DNA of 64,000 nt from Paenibacillus physcomitrellae (GCF_002240225.1 NZ_CP022584.1:3146594-3210593); one strand, 5' to 3'. Positions 19,556 through 28,893 are shown, counted from the first letter of the stretch. A program made the numbers and translations. Notes: generated by a model not told the origin, from the sequence alone.

Positions 19556-20438
19556 CGTTGATCGCTCCTTGGTCCTGGATTTGAGTGTTGAAGGCTGACT
19601 TGAGATCGTTATAAGGAAGTCATTTGATAGAAGACTAGGCCAGTTGGCAGAAGGCAGGCCCAGTTGGTACAAGGATAAGTCAATTGGCATTGGCCGGTTC
19701 CCCGCTGAGAAAGCGGAGGCCGGTTTTTTTTGTGAAATAGGGTGAAGTTAGCAGCGAAAAGGGTAATAAAAGGTACGAGAGACGGCTTGAACTTGAGCCT
19801 TCAGGGGCTTGGTGGTCGTTTCATGAAAATGCGTTCAGGGATAGCCGATATTTGGTTCATTTTACCTATATGAATGATCTTCTATGACGGTCGGATTGTG
19901 ATAAAATGAATCTATCAATGGTTACTAGTATAGTCGCCAGGCTGGCGAAATATTCCTGAATCCGGCGGATGTTCCTTGAAAGGGGAACAGGTTTGAAGAA
20001 AAAGCTGGAAAGAGGGCAACAATCCCGCTTGTTGAACCGTATATAAAGTAAAAGAATAGGCAAAGTTGCTTATTGCTCCGATCGTTCGCCGCTGCGGTGA
20101 ATACGGGGCATATGGATGTAGAGCATAATTGAACGTATTTAGAGTAAAAAGATTGAGCGCAACTGAGCATTTTGAACCAGATTGCAGACCTGGAAGTGGA
20201 GCTTCAGCAAGATGCGGCTTAGGGGCGAAACGCTTGAGAATATCGGCTATCCGGCCGCATATGATGAAGATGGATTCTGCTCCGGGCCCCTTTAACCTCC
20301 TGTTTTGAAAATGAAATGAAACGCGGTGGAATTGGCCCGTGTGATCAGGAATCACCTTCCGGATGTTTTTGGCTGAGACAGCCGGAGGAGACAGATAACA
20401 AGCAAGCCGGAAGAAAGCACGGAGGGGAGCATTTTAAA
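19556..20438. other. Long intergenic region before htrA
   Basis: It holds a terminator (19692-19731), an AT-rich stretch with gataaaat near 19900 that could be the htrA -10 region, and an unexplained leader of more than 400 bp. Open frames across it lack ribosome sites and family-like sequence. No RNA gene was recognised. Confidence 0.4.
19692..19731 (+). terminator. Terminator of the wal operon
   Basis: Two-tiered stem ggccgg/ggccgg-type arms around ccgct/agcgg, followed by eight T. Confidence 0.85.
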
Positions 20439-21761
20439 ATGGGATTGTTTGATGATGATTTTTATTCCACGAAAGTAACCAGAAAGGCCCGTTTGGTCAA
20501 AGGCACCGAAGGGAAATGGAGTACGCCCCGCAAGAGCCGTAAAGGGCTTACCACCACGCAGATTGCCGTTATATGTTCGGTACTCAGCTCCGTAATTGCC
20601 GTTGTTTTGTTCAGTTATATTACAGGACTCCCCTCCTCAACCCAACATGCCGGCGCACTTGCAGTCAGCTCAAGCGGCGGCGATGATTACGATGAGAAGA
20701 TTATTCAGGCTTCAGCCAAGGTCCGCCCTGCGGTGGTAAGCATTGTTAATTATCAATCCGACAGCGTGTCCGCTGGTGTGTCTGAGGACCCTTCTTCCTC
20801 CTCTTCGGCACTGGGCTCGGGCGTAATTATTAAGAAGGACAGCGGCAAAGCCTACATTGTAACGAATAATCACGTGATTGAAGATACTCGAAATCTGGTG
20901 GTTGTGACGGCAGACGGCGTCTCGAAGAAAGCCAAGATCGTCGGCCAGGATTCGGTTACCGATATTGCTCTGCTGGAGATTGACGACGAAGGGATTACAG
21001 CTGTGGCCGACATTGGCGATTCCACCAAGCTGCGCCTTGGCGAGACTGTAATCGCCGTTGGCAATCCGCTGGGTCTCAGCGGCACGCAGACTTCCGGGAT
21101 TATCAGCTATACGCACCGGATTGTGCCGGTCTCCCTCAATCAGGACGGCGTTTATGATTGGGAGCAGGAGGTCATTCAGACCGATGCGGCGATTAACGAA
21201 GGCAACAGCGGCGGCGCTTTGGCCGATTTGAACGGCAAGGTGATCGGGATCAACACGATGAAGATTGCCGACACCGGCGTGGAAGGCCTGGGCTTTGCGA
21301 TCCCTACGGATCAGGTCATGAAGACGGTCGACGAGCTGATGAAGTACGGCAAGATTTCCCGGCCGTACCTCGGCGTGTATTCGCTTGATCTAGACAATCC
21401 TTATTCGCCTTTGACGGAGGAGCAGCGCCAGGATTTGAAGCTTCCTGAAGACGTGACGCAGGGCGTTCTGGTGCTGGAAGCCCATGGACCTGCGGCGCAA
21501 GCGGGCCTGGAGCTCAACGATGTTATCGTCCAGCTGGACAAAACGAAGATCAATTCAACGCTGGAGCTTCGCAAATATCTGTACGACGAGAAGAAGATCG
21601 GCGATAATATGGACGTGACCTATTACCGGGGCGGCAAGCTGCAGACGACAACGTTGAAGCTGATCGAGAAGCCGGCCGACGCGGAAGCGAATCCGGATGG
21701 CGATGGTTCGTCGGATCCGTCCGGTCAGGACGGAGCGGAATCGGATGACTCCGGGAAATAA
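20439..21761 (+). CDS. htrA: HtrA-type S1C serine protease (YyxA/HtrC position)
   Basis: 440 residues. A cytosolic tail, one membrane helix (IAVICSVLSSVIAVVLFSYI), a trypsin-like domain with His145 (NNHVIED), Asp175 (TDIALLEI) and Ser257 (EGNSGGAL), then one PDZ domain (GVLVLEAHGPAAQAGLELNDVIVQL). It degrades misfolded exported proteins. Downstream of walJ this is the B. subtilis yyxA position. ATG 20439 follows GGAGGGG; an in-frame opening from 20316 is leader. The C-terminus ends in a short Asp/Ser/Gly-rich tail. Confidence 0.93.
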   Translation: MGLFDDDFYSTKVTRKARLVKGTEGKWSTPRKSRKGLTTTQIAVICSVLSSVIAVVLFSYITGLPSSTQHAGALAVSSSGGDDYDEKIIQASAKVRPAVVSIVNYQSDSVSAGVSEDPSSSSSALGSGVIIKKDSGKAYIVTNNHVIEDTRNLVVVTADGVSKKAKIVGQDSVTDIALLEIDDEGITAVADIGDSTKLRLGETVIAVGNPLGLSGTQTSGIISYTHRIVPVSLNQDGVYDWEQEVIQTDAAINEGNSGGALADLNGKVIGINTMKIADTGVEGLGFAIPTDQVMKTVDELMKYGKISRPYLGVYSLDLDNPYSPLTEEQRQDLKLPEDVTQGVLVLEAHGPAAQAGLELNDVIVQLDKTKINSTLELRKYLYDEKKIGDNMDVTYYRGGKLQTTTLKLIEKPADAEANPDGDGSSDPSGQDGAESDDSGK

Positions 21762-21810
21762 CGCTTCAAGGTACTCGCAGAGCTCGATGAGCTAATGCTT
21801 TAAACGGGGG

Positions 21811-21850
21811 AGCCGGGATGCAGAAAGTTGCGCCCGGCTTTAGTTTTTTT
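21811..21850 (+). terminator. Terminator after htrA
   Basis: Stem agccggg/cccggct followed by tttagttttttt. Confidence 0.85.
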
Positions 21851-22026
21851 GGGAAAAATGGAGAATAGTAAGGAAGGTTAGCGAATAATGGCGTTCTGCC
21901 CTGGTAAATGAAGTTCTAAGGCGGCTGCGCTTAATGCCAATAGGACTTAAAATGTGCTAGGCTATAGGTAGACGCGGTAACGTCCGGCCCTCAGGGCCGG
22001 GCGCAAGAGAAAGGATGCTTGACGGA

Positions 22027-22194
22027 ATGTACGTAGTATGCAAAGAACATTTGGAACTGGCGATCGACATGTTTGTCGATGAATATGAAGATGCGCCTGA
22101 CATTGTAGACCTGAAAGAAACCGAGTTTGCCGACTGGGATCCTCCGGCTAAATGTGCGGAATGCGAGAAAGCAGGGCAGTTCCTGGTGGTTTAG
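22027..22194 (+). CDS. CxxH/CxxC small protein (YyzF-like)
   Basis: A 55-residue protein starting MYVVCKEHLELAIDMFVDEY and ending CAECEKAGQFLVV. It has one Cys-x-x-His near the start (CKEH) and one Cys-x-x-Cys near the end (CAEC), the hallmark of a small Bacillales family found between htrA and rlmH. The four residues probably bind a metal (inference). An aaagga ribosome site precedes ATG 22027. Function unknown. Confidence 0.85.
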   Translation: MYVVCKEHLELAIDMFVDEYEDAPDIVDLKETEFADWDPPAKCAECEKAGQFLVV

Positions 22195-22614
22195 AGGGCT
22201 TGGGTTTGTGAAGGCGTAAAATTTCTGAAGGGCAAGATTGTAAGGTTTCTGAAGGAGTAATTTACTGACTGCGTAAGTGACTAGCTGGGAAAGTGATGAA
22301 CCTGTATAAGGGATGAACTGTGTAAGTGATATACGGGGTAGCGATGAACTCTGTAAGCGGGAAAGAGCGGGTTGGCCGGGAGCGGAAACGTACGGTTGAG
22401 GCGCTCTTTTTTTGTTTGCTGCGCGTGCTAAGCGTTCTGCGCTGGCAGCTCCGTGCTGGTGGTTCAGCTCCGGTCACCCTGTTCTGGTTCTCTGGTTGCC
22501 CCGTTCTGATCGCTCAGTTTTGAGCGCGCCATTATAGGGCGGAATAGAAACAGCCCCGGCACGGATCGGCGTGCGGGGCTGGAATTATTTTTTGTAGGTG
22601 AGTTCGTTGCTGGG
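22195..22614. other. Intergenic region with degenerate repeats and a terminator
   Basis: 22255-22365 carries an imperfect, roughly 20-bp periodic repeat around the phrases gtaagtgat and gatgaac(t/c)tgt. A GC-rich hairpin lies at 22551-22582. No gene is supported. Confidence 0.45.
22551..22588. terminator. Probable bidirectional terminator
   Basis: cagccccggcac pairs with gtgcggggctg, with T-rich runs on both sides (ggaattatttttt on plus, tttctatt on minus). It would end the acetate transporter transcript. Confidence 0.75.
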
Positions 22615-23238
22615 TTAACCGCGCGGTTTGAAAATGCCGAACGGACGGCCAATGGGTAGGAAAACCCGGCCGAAATGCGTGTTCAGCACCGCAGCGCCGC
22701 AGCCGTACAGGGACAGCAGGCCGATACCCATTTCCGCGTATGCCGCCAGGGTATGGAACGCTTCAGGCGCGCCAAACGCGTCGAAGGTCAGGCCTATAAA
22801 CAGCAGGTCGATAAGAACGAAGATAAAGAACAACACTTTGTGTGTCTCCATCGCGCCGATCGTCATGAACAGCGTAAAGATCAGGTAGCCGGCAAAAGCA
22901 AAGCCCAGCTGCTTTCCGTCGACGTCGGCTGCCAGCGCAGGGCCGAAGACGCCCATTTTTACCATCCAGCTGCTGGCTGTGGCGAACCAGAAGAAGGCGT
23001 ACGCGCCAAAGGCCGTCATGCCGAAGGTGTTGTTGTGTTTGGCATCCTGGATGCAGGCGAACAGCTGGGCAAACGCCCCCAGAAAAATCGCCCACGGAAT
23101 GATAAGGCTTAGCCCGTCCGTGAGGCCGAGCTTTTGCGACGAAGCCACCAGAGTAACGATTGCCAGCCCAAATAGGCCGATCGCGCTGGGATCCGCCGTT
23201 AATACTTTTACTTGCTGCGTAGTGCTAGAAGTTTGCAT
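22615..23238 (-). CDS. Acetate/succinate uptake transporter, GPR1/FUN34/YaaH (SatP) family
   Basis: About 207 residues with six predicted membrane helices. The family motif region is ADPSAIGLFGLAIVTLV (related to NPAPLGLxxF), followed by helices such as GLSLIIPWAIFLGAFAQLFA and FGAYAFFWFATASSWMV. These are proton-linked acetate and succinate carriers of the plasma membrane. ATG 23238 is the likely start, although GGAGG is 14 nt upstream; a TTG at 23259 is in frame and overlaps that GGAGG. Confidence 0.88.
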   Translation of the reverse strand: MQTSSTTQQVKVLTADPSAIGLFGLAIVTLVASSQKLGLTDGLSLIIPWAIFLGAFAQLFACIQDAKHNNTFGMTAFGAYAFFWFATASSWMVKMGVFGPALAADVDGKQLGFAFAGYLIFTLFMTIGAMETHKVLFFIFVLIDLLFIGLTFDAFGAPEAFHTLAAYAEMGIGLLSLYGCGAAVLNTHFGRVFLPIGRPFGIFKPRG

Positions 23239-23259
23239 GGTTGTTTCTAAATCCTCCAA

Positions 23260-23551
23260 TAAAGTTCAAATGCGCTGATTCTGCCGATACCAGAATGCAT
23301 ACTGGCCTATTGTACCTGACGCGGTCTGGTTTGGGATAGACGGAAAATTACATTTTTCGAGGGATTTTTTAAAGAATGTTATAATGGCGGAAGAATTGTC
23401 TGTAGGAAGGGAAATGGCGGGGGAAATGGGAAATAGGGAGCAATAGGGAATAATAAGGAATAATAGTGGATTATAGGAGATTATAAGGAGTTATAGAAGG
23501 TCCGCTTGACTAGCGTCTCCCTTAACCGTTTACATAGATGGAGGTTTTGTT
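23260..23551. other. AT-rich intergenic region with short repeats before rlmH
   Basis: 23425-23500 is a run of near-repeats of aatagg(g/a)aataat and gattataagga(g). It probably holds the rlmH promoter. No gene is seen. Confidence 0.4.
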
Positions 23552-24031
23552 ATGTTGATTCAAATCATCGGCGTCGGCAAATTGAAGGAAAAATATCTCG
23601 TCCAAGGCATAGCCGAATACGCTAAACGCCTTGGCCCGTACGTGAAGTTCCAGATCATCGAGGTCCCCGATGAAAAAGCGCCCGACACGCTGAGCTTCGC
23701 TGAGGTCGGCATTGTCAAAGACCGCGAGGGCGAACGCATCCTCGCGCACGTGAAGGGCGATGCGCATGTCATCGCCCTTACGCTGGACGGCAAGCTCTGG
23801 AGCTCGGAAGAGCTTGCCGCAGAGCTCGACAGGCTCGGCACCTACGGGTCGAGCCATGTCGTGTTCATCATCGGCGGCAGCCACGGGCTCGCCGATGCCG
23901 TGCTGCGCCGGGCACAGCAGAAGCTGTGCTTCGGGCGCATGACCCTGCCGCATCAGCTGATGCGGCTGGTGCTGACGGAGCAGATTTATCGGGCGGTGAA
24001 GATCAATCGGGGGGAACCGTATCATAAGTAG
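23552..24031 (+). CDS. rlmH: 23S rRNA (pseudouridine1915-N3)-methyltransferase RlmH
   Basis: 159 residues, exactly the family length. SPOUT-fold enzyme that methylates pseudouridine 1915 in helix 69 of 23S rRNA. Signatures are the SAM-binding [14 protein letters not shown] and the C-terminal [28 protein letters not shown]. Good ribosome site (ggagg). This is the orfX orthologue, and its last codons (24014-24030) are duplicated at 41904-41920, so it is the insertion target of the element that follows. The coding frame remains intact. Confidence 0.97.
   Translation: MLIQIIGVGKLKEKYLVQGIAEYAKRLGPYVKFQIIEVPDEKAPDTLSFAEVGIVKDREGERILAHVKGDAHVIALTLDGKLWSSEELAAELDRLGTYGSSHVVFIIGGSHGLADAVLRRAQQKLCFGRMTLPHQLMRLVLTEQIYRAVKINRGEPYHK
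24014..24030 (+). other. Left attachment site (direct repeat copy 1) in the rlmH 3' end
   Basis: gaaccgtatcataagta is identical to 41904-41920 in the same orientation. It covers the codons for the Glu-Pro-Tyr-His-Lys end of RlmH and the start of its stop codon. Staphylococcal SCC elements use this same place (core tatcataa). The element's terminal inverted repeat starts inside this copy. Confidence 0.85.
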
Positions 24032-24040
24032 GGCGAAATA
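24016..24040 (+). repeat. Left terminal inverted repeat of the SCC-like element
   Basis: These 25 bases match the reverse complement of 41879-41903 at 21 of 25 positions. The first 10 (accgtatcat) and the last 7 (cgaaata) are identical. Confidence 0.8.
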
Positions 24041-24122
24041 TATCGAAATACTGCCACTATAAATGTTATGGTAATTATAGGTTTAGGGGCAACGTACTGG
24101 ATAATTGAAATTACATTTTTAC

Positions 24123-24147
24123 GGGGCAGCGGGCAGCTGCTCCTATT
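24123..24147 (+). terminator. Possible terminator for rlmH, inside the element
   Basis: ggggcagc pairs with gctgctcc (7 of 8) around gggca, then tatttc. The T-run is weak. Confidence 0.4.
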
Positions 24148-24246
24148 TCGTATGGCTAAAAATAAATATCAATTAGGATAGAAGTCCTGCAAGAGAATAG
24201 GTAAAATAGAGTTAGGAGATACCACCAAAATAAGGAGTAGATGTGA

Positions 24247-25185
24247 ATGCCAGTTGTTGTAAGTATGATAAATTGGAAAGGTGGCGTGGGTAAAACTACG
24301 CTTACATTACAAATTGGGATTGGATTAAACAAGTTCCACGGAAAAAGAGTTTTGTTAATAGATTTAGACCCGCAGTGTAACCTTTCCTTTTTAGCACTTG
24401 GCGTTGAATCGTATGTCGATAAAGTGTATACAAAAGGTACCTACTCACTAAAATCGGTATTTGATTCTTATTTTAGTGATACAGTAATTGACGCAAAATC
24501 GGTCATTCAGGATCGAGTGGTTAATAGCAAACCTGGTTACGTTTATACAAATGTAGATATGATTTTATCCCATCAAGAGTTAGTATTATTAGACCTGCGG
24601 TTAGCTCGGTCAAGAAAATCAGGGAGAGACCACAAAGAAGAAACTGGGTTTGAAATTGAAAAGCTTGCGATACTCAAAAGAGTGATTGATCAAGTAGCGG
24701 GTGATTACGACTATGTTCTTGTAGATTGCCCTCCCAATGTTAATTTAGTAACACAAAATGCCTTCTATGCAAGCGATTACTTCGTAGTTCCGGCAATTCC
24801 GGATTTTCTATCAACAACGGGAATTTCCTTGATAAGGGACTACATGGAGAAGTTTAATGAAGACTATAGAAACATGCATCGATACGCTGAATATGGAGAA
24901 GAGTATAAGGATACCAAATTTGGGGGAATAGTCTTCAATATGGTAGATGAGTATGGGGGAGGCCCAAAACGAACACATCAGGAAACCTTAACCTCTATAG
25001 GGGCACAGCACCCAGGGTATGTTTTTGAAAAATATATTACCGATGGAGATGGGATTTCAGTTGCTGCTTCAGTAAATCTTCCAATTTATGCATACGAGCA
25101 TTTGCCAAGGTCTAATCAAAATGCAAACAAACAATCGGACTACTTTGAAAATCTAATAAATGAATTTGTTACAAAAATAATTTAA
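24247..25185 (+). CDS. ParA-family ATPase (MinD/Soj-like)
   Basis: 312 residues. A deviant Walker A motif (NWKGGVGKTTLTLQI) at the N-terminus, LLIDLDPQCNLSF for the A' motif, and YVLVDCPPNVN for Walker B. A long insertion around residues 45-130 and the C-terminal GDGISVAASVNLPIYAYEH segment are unlike plain chromosome-partition ParA. It is AT-rich relative to rlmH and forms a pair with the next gene 12 bp downstream. ParA proteins move DNA or complexes on the nucleoid by ATP cycling. Here it could stabilise the excised element or belong to a defence pair (inference). Confidence 0.85.
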   Translation: MPVVVSMINWKGGVGKTTLTLQIGIGLNKFHGKRVLLIDLDPQCNLSFLALGVESYVDKVYTKGTYSLKSVFDSYFSDTVIDAKSVIQDRVVNSKPGYVYTNVDMILSHQELVLLDLRLARSRKSGRDHKEETGFEIEKLAILKRVIDQVAGDYDYVLVDCPPNVNLVTQNAFYASDYFVVPAIPDFLSTTGISLIRDYMEKFNEDYRNMHRYAEYGEEYKDTKFGGIVFNMVDEYGGGPKRTHQETLTSIGAQHPGYVFEKYITDGDGISVAASVNLPIYAYEHLPRSNQNANKQSDYFENLINEFVTKII

Positions 25186-25197
25186 GGAGGTCTGAAG

Positions 25198-25623
25198 ATG
25201 GAGGCAAAAGAGTTATCAGTAATATTAAGTAAAATGTCAGCGATTCTTTCATTGTATGATGATGTCGCTATTGAGGAAGCGCTTGATGATATATATAAAA
25301 TGGTTCGAGCTAATAAGAGGGAGAAGTCAGGTAATATCACGAAAAACGAAAATGAAGTTGATTTCAGTATTTCGGAAGAGTTAATCAGTATGATGTCAAA
25401 AATGAGTTCTGAAGAATTGACAAAATATCTTCAGGAAAATGAACAGTTCCAATCCAAGGGAGCTATTCTCAAGCTTGCAAGGACCTTGTCAATCACAACC
25501 TCAACAAGGAATAACGTGCCTACTCTTTCACATAGCATTGTAAAGTTCTTCGAGCGCCAGAAGATGGACAAGCTAATACGCGAGGATAGAAATGCCGATG
25601 TGTCAGGTGAAGAGAAACTATAA
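25198..25623 (+). CDS. Small ParA-partner protein, unknown (141 aa)
   Basis: An acidic and helical protein of 141 residues beginning MEAKELSVILSKMSAILSLY. The central region ISEELISMMSKMSSEELTKYL and the basic region SIVKFFERQKMDKLIRED are the notable features. An aaggaggt ribosome site follows the ParA stop, so the two are translated as a unit. The position suggests a ParB-like or adaptor role, but no ParB nuclease or helix-turn-helix motif was recognised. A T-poor gap separates it from the convergent recombinase gene. Confidence 0.7.
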   Translation: MEAKELSVILSKMSAILSLYDDVAIEEALDDIYKMVRANKREKSGNITKNENEVDFSISEELISMMSKMSSEELTKYLQENEQFQSKGAILKLARTLSITTSTRNNVPTLSHSIVKFFERQKMDKLIREDRNADVSGEEKL

Positions 25624-25676
25624 TGTAGGTAAGGAAGAGTGAGGGGGCTATTGAATAGACTAAATCAATGAGTTAT

Positions 25677-27326
25677 TTAGATACAAACTTTGATTGTTTG
25701 ATTTAGAAGATGGGCTTTTCCGGACAAAGGAAAAGCCCCTTCCGCCATGTTATCAGCGAAAGGGGCTACACTTAAAAAATGCTTCTCGGTCTCATCGTTG
25801 AAGGCGAGCTCGACGCTGCAGACGCGCTTCCTATCGTCCAGCGTGATCTTCTTCACGATCAGGTGCATCAGGGTCTTCCGCTGCGGGAACGGCGAGCAGT
25901 GGAGCAGGGCGTCGAACCTTTCCACCAAGGAATGTACGAACTCGTATGAGACGGGCTCGGCCTGATCGTCGCGGAGTTCAAGTTCAAGCTTCGACCGGCG
26001 GGTAAGATCAGTGTCGAGCTCACTGTTCAGGTCGTTTAGGCGTCCCGCGAATAGGTCACGGTCGATCTCGTCCATTTCGTACAGCCCAAGGTACTTGTGC
26101 TTCCTTTCCTCCAGCTTGTCGATGCGGGCCTGGACTGCCGCCAGTTCGTCGCGAAGCGGCTTGATGCGCCCCGATCTGTGCTCATTGATGCTGCGTACGA
26201 CTTTCTTGAGAATGTGAGGCTGAGTCACTGCCTGCCGGATGCGCTCCGTCACGGCTTTTTCGGCCTCATCCTTGCGGACGCTGTTGGCGTGGCAGACCGA
26301 ACTGCCCTGGCTGCGAAAGCGACCGCAGGAGTAGTACATGCGGACGATCTTCGTCCCGTCCTTCGCCCGGTTCACTGTACGGCTTGCGGTCATCGCCGCG
26401 CCGCATTCGGGGCATCGGATGAGCCCGGTCAGCAGGTATTCCCCCTCGAAACGCTTCTTCGGCATGACACTCTTCTTCTGCCGCAGGAGCTGTACCTTCT
26501 CCCATAACTCTTCAGAGATGATCGCCGGATGATGGCCTTCAACAAGTATGATCTCTGAGGTTTTGCCTTTGCGTCGTCTCTCCGCCCAGTTCTCATAGCG
26601 GTTGTAGCGGATTTTGCCTACAAACATTGGATTGTCGAGAATGTCTCGGATGGCACAAGTGGAGAAGGGCTTGCCCGTCTTGGTCTTGTGGCCCCGGTGG
26701 TTCAGGTCGTTGGCGATCGCTTTCAGACCGTGACCGGCGGCATATTGCTCGAAAATATTGCGAACGAGTACTGCCTCATCCTCGATGACGACGATCCTCG
26801 TCTCTCTTCCGCGTTCGTCGACCTTGATGCTCCGATAGCCGAGTGGAACCTTGCCGTTGTGCTTGCCTGTTCTGGCGCGTTGTCTGTGGCCCATCTTCAC
26901 GTTGTCTACAATCGTGTTACGTTCCAGCTCTCCCACAGCGCCCATCATTTGCAGGGCGAATTTTCCCATTGATGTGCTCGTGTCAAACTTCTCGGTGAAA
27001 GATTGAAATGCGACATTGTTTTTCTCCAGCAGATCGACGATCTGTAGCAGGTCAATGTTCTTGCGGGCCATCCGATTGAACTTCCAGACGATGACTTCGT
27101 CTAATTTCCCTTCCTTAGCGTCCTGTAGAAGCCTTTGCAATTCATAGCGGCCTTTCAAGCTCTTCCCACTGACGCCCCGGTCGACATACTCCCCGGCAAC
27201 CACCCTGTTGTACAGTTTGCAGTATCCGCGCAGGGTTTCTAGCTGGGCATCGATGGAGTAGCCGTGCTCTGCCTGCTCCTCCGTACTGACGCGTGCGTAG
27301 ATGGCGACTCTTATTGTTTGATTCAT
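25677..27326 (-). CDS. Large serine recombinase, second of tandem pair (ccrB position)
   Basis: 549 residues. The N-terminal resolvase domain has the catalytic serine in IYARVSTEEQAEHGYSIDAQ and the arginine helix VIVWKFNRMARKNIDLLQ. A recombinase domain (GHGLKAIANDLNHRGHKT) and a zinc ribbon (CPECGAAM ... CGRFRSQGSSVCH) follow, then a coiled coil and C-terminal domain. These enzymes join att sites without host factors. The start overlaps the stop of the upstream recombinase by 4 bp. In staphylococcal cassettes paired CcrA and CcrB carry out excision and integration at rlmH. Exact subfamily needs a phylogeny. Confidence 0.92.
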   Translation of the reverse strand: MNQTIRVAIYARVSTEEQAEHGYSIDAQLETLRGYCKLYNRVVAGEYVDRGVSGKSLKGRYELQRLLQDAKEGKLDEVIVWKFNRMARKNIDLLQIVDLLEKNNVAFQSFTEKFDTSTSMGKFALQMMGAVGELERNTIVDNVKMGHRQRARTGKHNGKVPLGYRSIKVDERGRETRIVVIEDEAVLVRNIFEQYAAGHGLKAIANDLNHRGHKTKTGKPFSTCAIRDILDNPMFVGKIRYNRYENWAERRRKGKTSEIILVEGHHPAIISEELWEKVQLLRQKKSVMPKKRFEGEYLLTGLIRCPECGAAMTASRTVNRAKDGTKIVRMYYSCGRFRSQGSSVCHANSVRKDEAEKAVTERIRQAVTQPHILKKVVRSINEHRSGRIKPLRDELAAVQARIDKLEERKHKYLGLYEMDEIDRDLFAGRLNDLNSELDTDLTRRSKLELELRDDQAEPVSYEFVHSLVERFDALLHCSPFPQRKTLMHLIVKKITLDDRKRVCSVELAFNDETEKHFLSVAPFADNMAEGAFPLSGKAHLLNQTIKVCI

Positions 27327-28882
27327 GCTTGCTTGTCCCTCCTTATTGGAATCGGCGGGATCTCCAGGCTCAGCAGGGCTGCCGTGCCCTGGATGGTCGC
27401 CACCGTGATGTCCCTGTCATGCGGGACGGCGATGTAGTCAATAAGGCTTCGGTAGAGTTCCCTTTGCTGCTCGGGCGAGGCGCTTTGCAGCAGGGGGCGA
27501 AAGTTGTCCAGCGCTTGCCGAATGTTCGCCGCTGGAATGGAGCGCTCGGGTTGCCCGGCTACAGATCGCTCTAATTTCTCCCGTTCTTCCCCCAGAGGCC
27601 CCGATTCGGCCCGAATCTCGTCCAGTCTTTTTCTGAGTTCCGAGGCATCGATGTGATCGTCCTCAAAAAGCTCGTAACAGCGGATGCTCCGGCGCTTTAG
27701 GGAAGCGAGCTGTGCGTCAATCTGCTTCAATCGCTGCCGAGTAGGCAACAGCTGCTTGTCCCGCCTGAGATTGATCTCCTCCACCAGCCGCTGGGCAACG
27801 GAAGGGTGGGTGATGAAATGCCGGACCCGGGATTCGACCCAGGCTTCGGCCTCATCCGCCCGGATATGGTTCGCCCGGCAAACTTTGCTCCCTCCGGAGT
27901 TGTAGCGGCTGCACACATAGTAAAAGCTTTTGGAATGAACGCCGTTCTTTCGTTTCCGAGAAACGTGGGACGGAATCATACTGCTTCCGCAGCACGGGCA
28001 CTTGAGCAGCCCGGACAGCGGGAAGGGACGCGTGGTGCGCTTGGTTGGCGGGCATGAGCTTCCGGCAAGCCGCAGCTGCACATGCTCCCAAAGTTCTATC
28101 GGGACGATTGACTCGTGTTCGCTGTCCACCATTTGTCTGCTGCCCTTTTCATCCGTATAAGTGATCTTGCCGATGTAGTTCACGTTGGTCAGGATGCCGC
28201 GTACTGAAATGCTATGGAAGGCCTTGCCGCGCTTGGTCTTGTGTCCTTCCTGATTCAATCGATTGACAATAGCCTTCAGGCCAAGACCGCTGGCGTACAT
28301 CTCGAAAATGGAGACGACCCGCTCGGCCTCCCCGGGCACGATCTCTACGTAGGAAAGGCGCGGGTCGTCGGGGTGGGTGATCCAGCGGTATCCGAGAACC
28401 TGATTGCCGCTGTTCCACCTGCCGAGCCTGCTACGCTGTCGCATGCTGTGGCGTACGTTCTGCGCGATTTGCCGCCTCTCATGTTCAGCCACGGACCCAG
28501 CCATCTGGAGGGCGAACTTGCCCATCGGCGTGTCCGTCTGGAGTTCTTCGGTCAAGCTGTGCAGGGCGATGGCGTGCCTGTCCAGCAGCTCGACGATGTG
28601 CAGGAGATCGGCCAGTTTGCGGGAAAGCCGATTCAACCGCAGGCACACGACTTGCTGGAAGCGACCGCTGCGGGCGTCTTCCAGAAGTTCGCGGAGTGCC
28701 GGTCGGCCATCGATGGACTTGCCCGAGCGACCCGCGTCGACATAGACCTTGTGAACATCGATGTGAGACTTGCGGCAGTAGTCCAGAAGGGCGTTTCTCT
28801 GGGCGTCCAGGCTGAAGCCTTCGACCTGCTGCTCAGTTGAAACGCGAGTGTAAAGGGCGGCGGATTGTTTTTCGTGATTCAT
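27323..28882 (-). CDS. Large serine recombinase, first of tandem pair (ccrA position)
   Basis: 519 residues. Catalytic serine in LYTRVSTEQQVEGFSLDAQ, LRLNRLSRKLADLLH, then the recombinase domain (GLGLKAIVNRLNQEGHKT) and a zinc ribbon (CPCCGSSM ... CSRYNSGGSKVCRA). A coiled-coil insertion lies near 390-450. It is clearly different in sequence from the downstream 549-aa enzyme, so the two are not a recent duplication. The 4-bp stop/start overlap implies matched expression. The upstream 53-aa gene ends 12 bp before its start. It probably acts with its partner on 24014 and 41904. Confidence 0.92.
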   Translation of the reverse strand: MNHEKQSAALYTRVSTEQQVEGFSLDAQRNALLDYCRKSHIDVHKVYVDAGRSGKSIDGRPALRELLEDARSGRFQQVVCLRLNRLSRKLADLLHIVELLDRHAIALHSLTEELQTDTPMGKFALQMAGSVAEHERRQIAQNVRHSMRQRSRLGRWNSGNQVLGYRWITHPDDPRLSYVEIVPGEAERVVSIFEMYASGLGLKAIVNRLNQEGHKTKRGKAFHSISVRGILTNVNYIGKITYTDEKGSRQMVDSEHESIVPIELWEHVQLRLAGSSCPPTKRTTRPFPLSGLLKCPCCGSSMIPSHVSRKRKNGVHSKSFYYVCSRYNSGGSKVCRANHIRADEAEAWVESRVRHFITHPSVAQRLVEEINLRRDKQLLPTRQRLKQIDAQLASLKRRSIRCYELFEDDHIDASELRKRLDEIRAESGPLGEEREKLERSVAGQPERSIPAANIRQALDNFRPLLQSASPEQQRELYRSLIDYIAVPHDRDITVATIQGTAALLSLEIPPIPIRRDKQA

Positions 28883-28893
28883 TAAGCTAATCC

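Noticed and set aside
20034-20050. gaaccgtatataaagta, a 14/17 match to the att repeat upstream of htrA
   Set aside because: The core tatcataa is disrupted, there is no element junction or inverted repeat, and such a match is fairly likely by chance in a window this size.
19915-20355. A 146-aa minus-strand frame in the gap before htrA
   Set aside because: No ribosome site, no recognisable sequence, and it overlaps the probable htrA leader.
22674-23112. Long plus-strand open frames opposite the acetate transporter
   Set aside because: They mirror the transporter codons, lack ribosome sites and show no family-like sequence.
24031-24246. A CRISPR array or tRNA near the left end of the cassette
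   Set aside because: No repeated spacers or cloverleaf were found, only a weak hairpin and AT-rich sequence.
26097-26507. Plus-strand frames across the recombinase genes
   Set aside because: These are antisense shadows of GC-rich recombinase codons.
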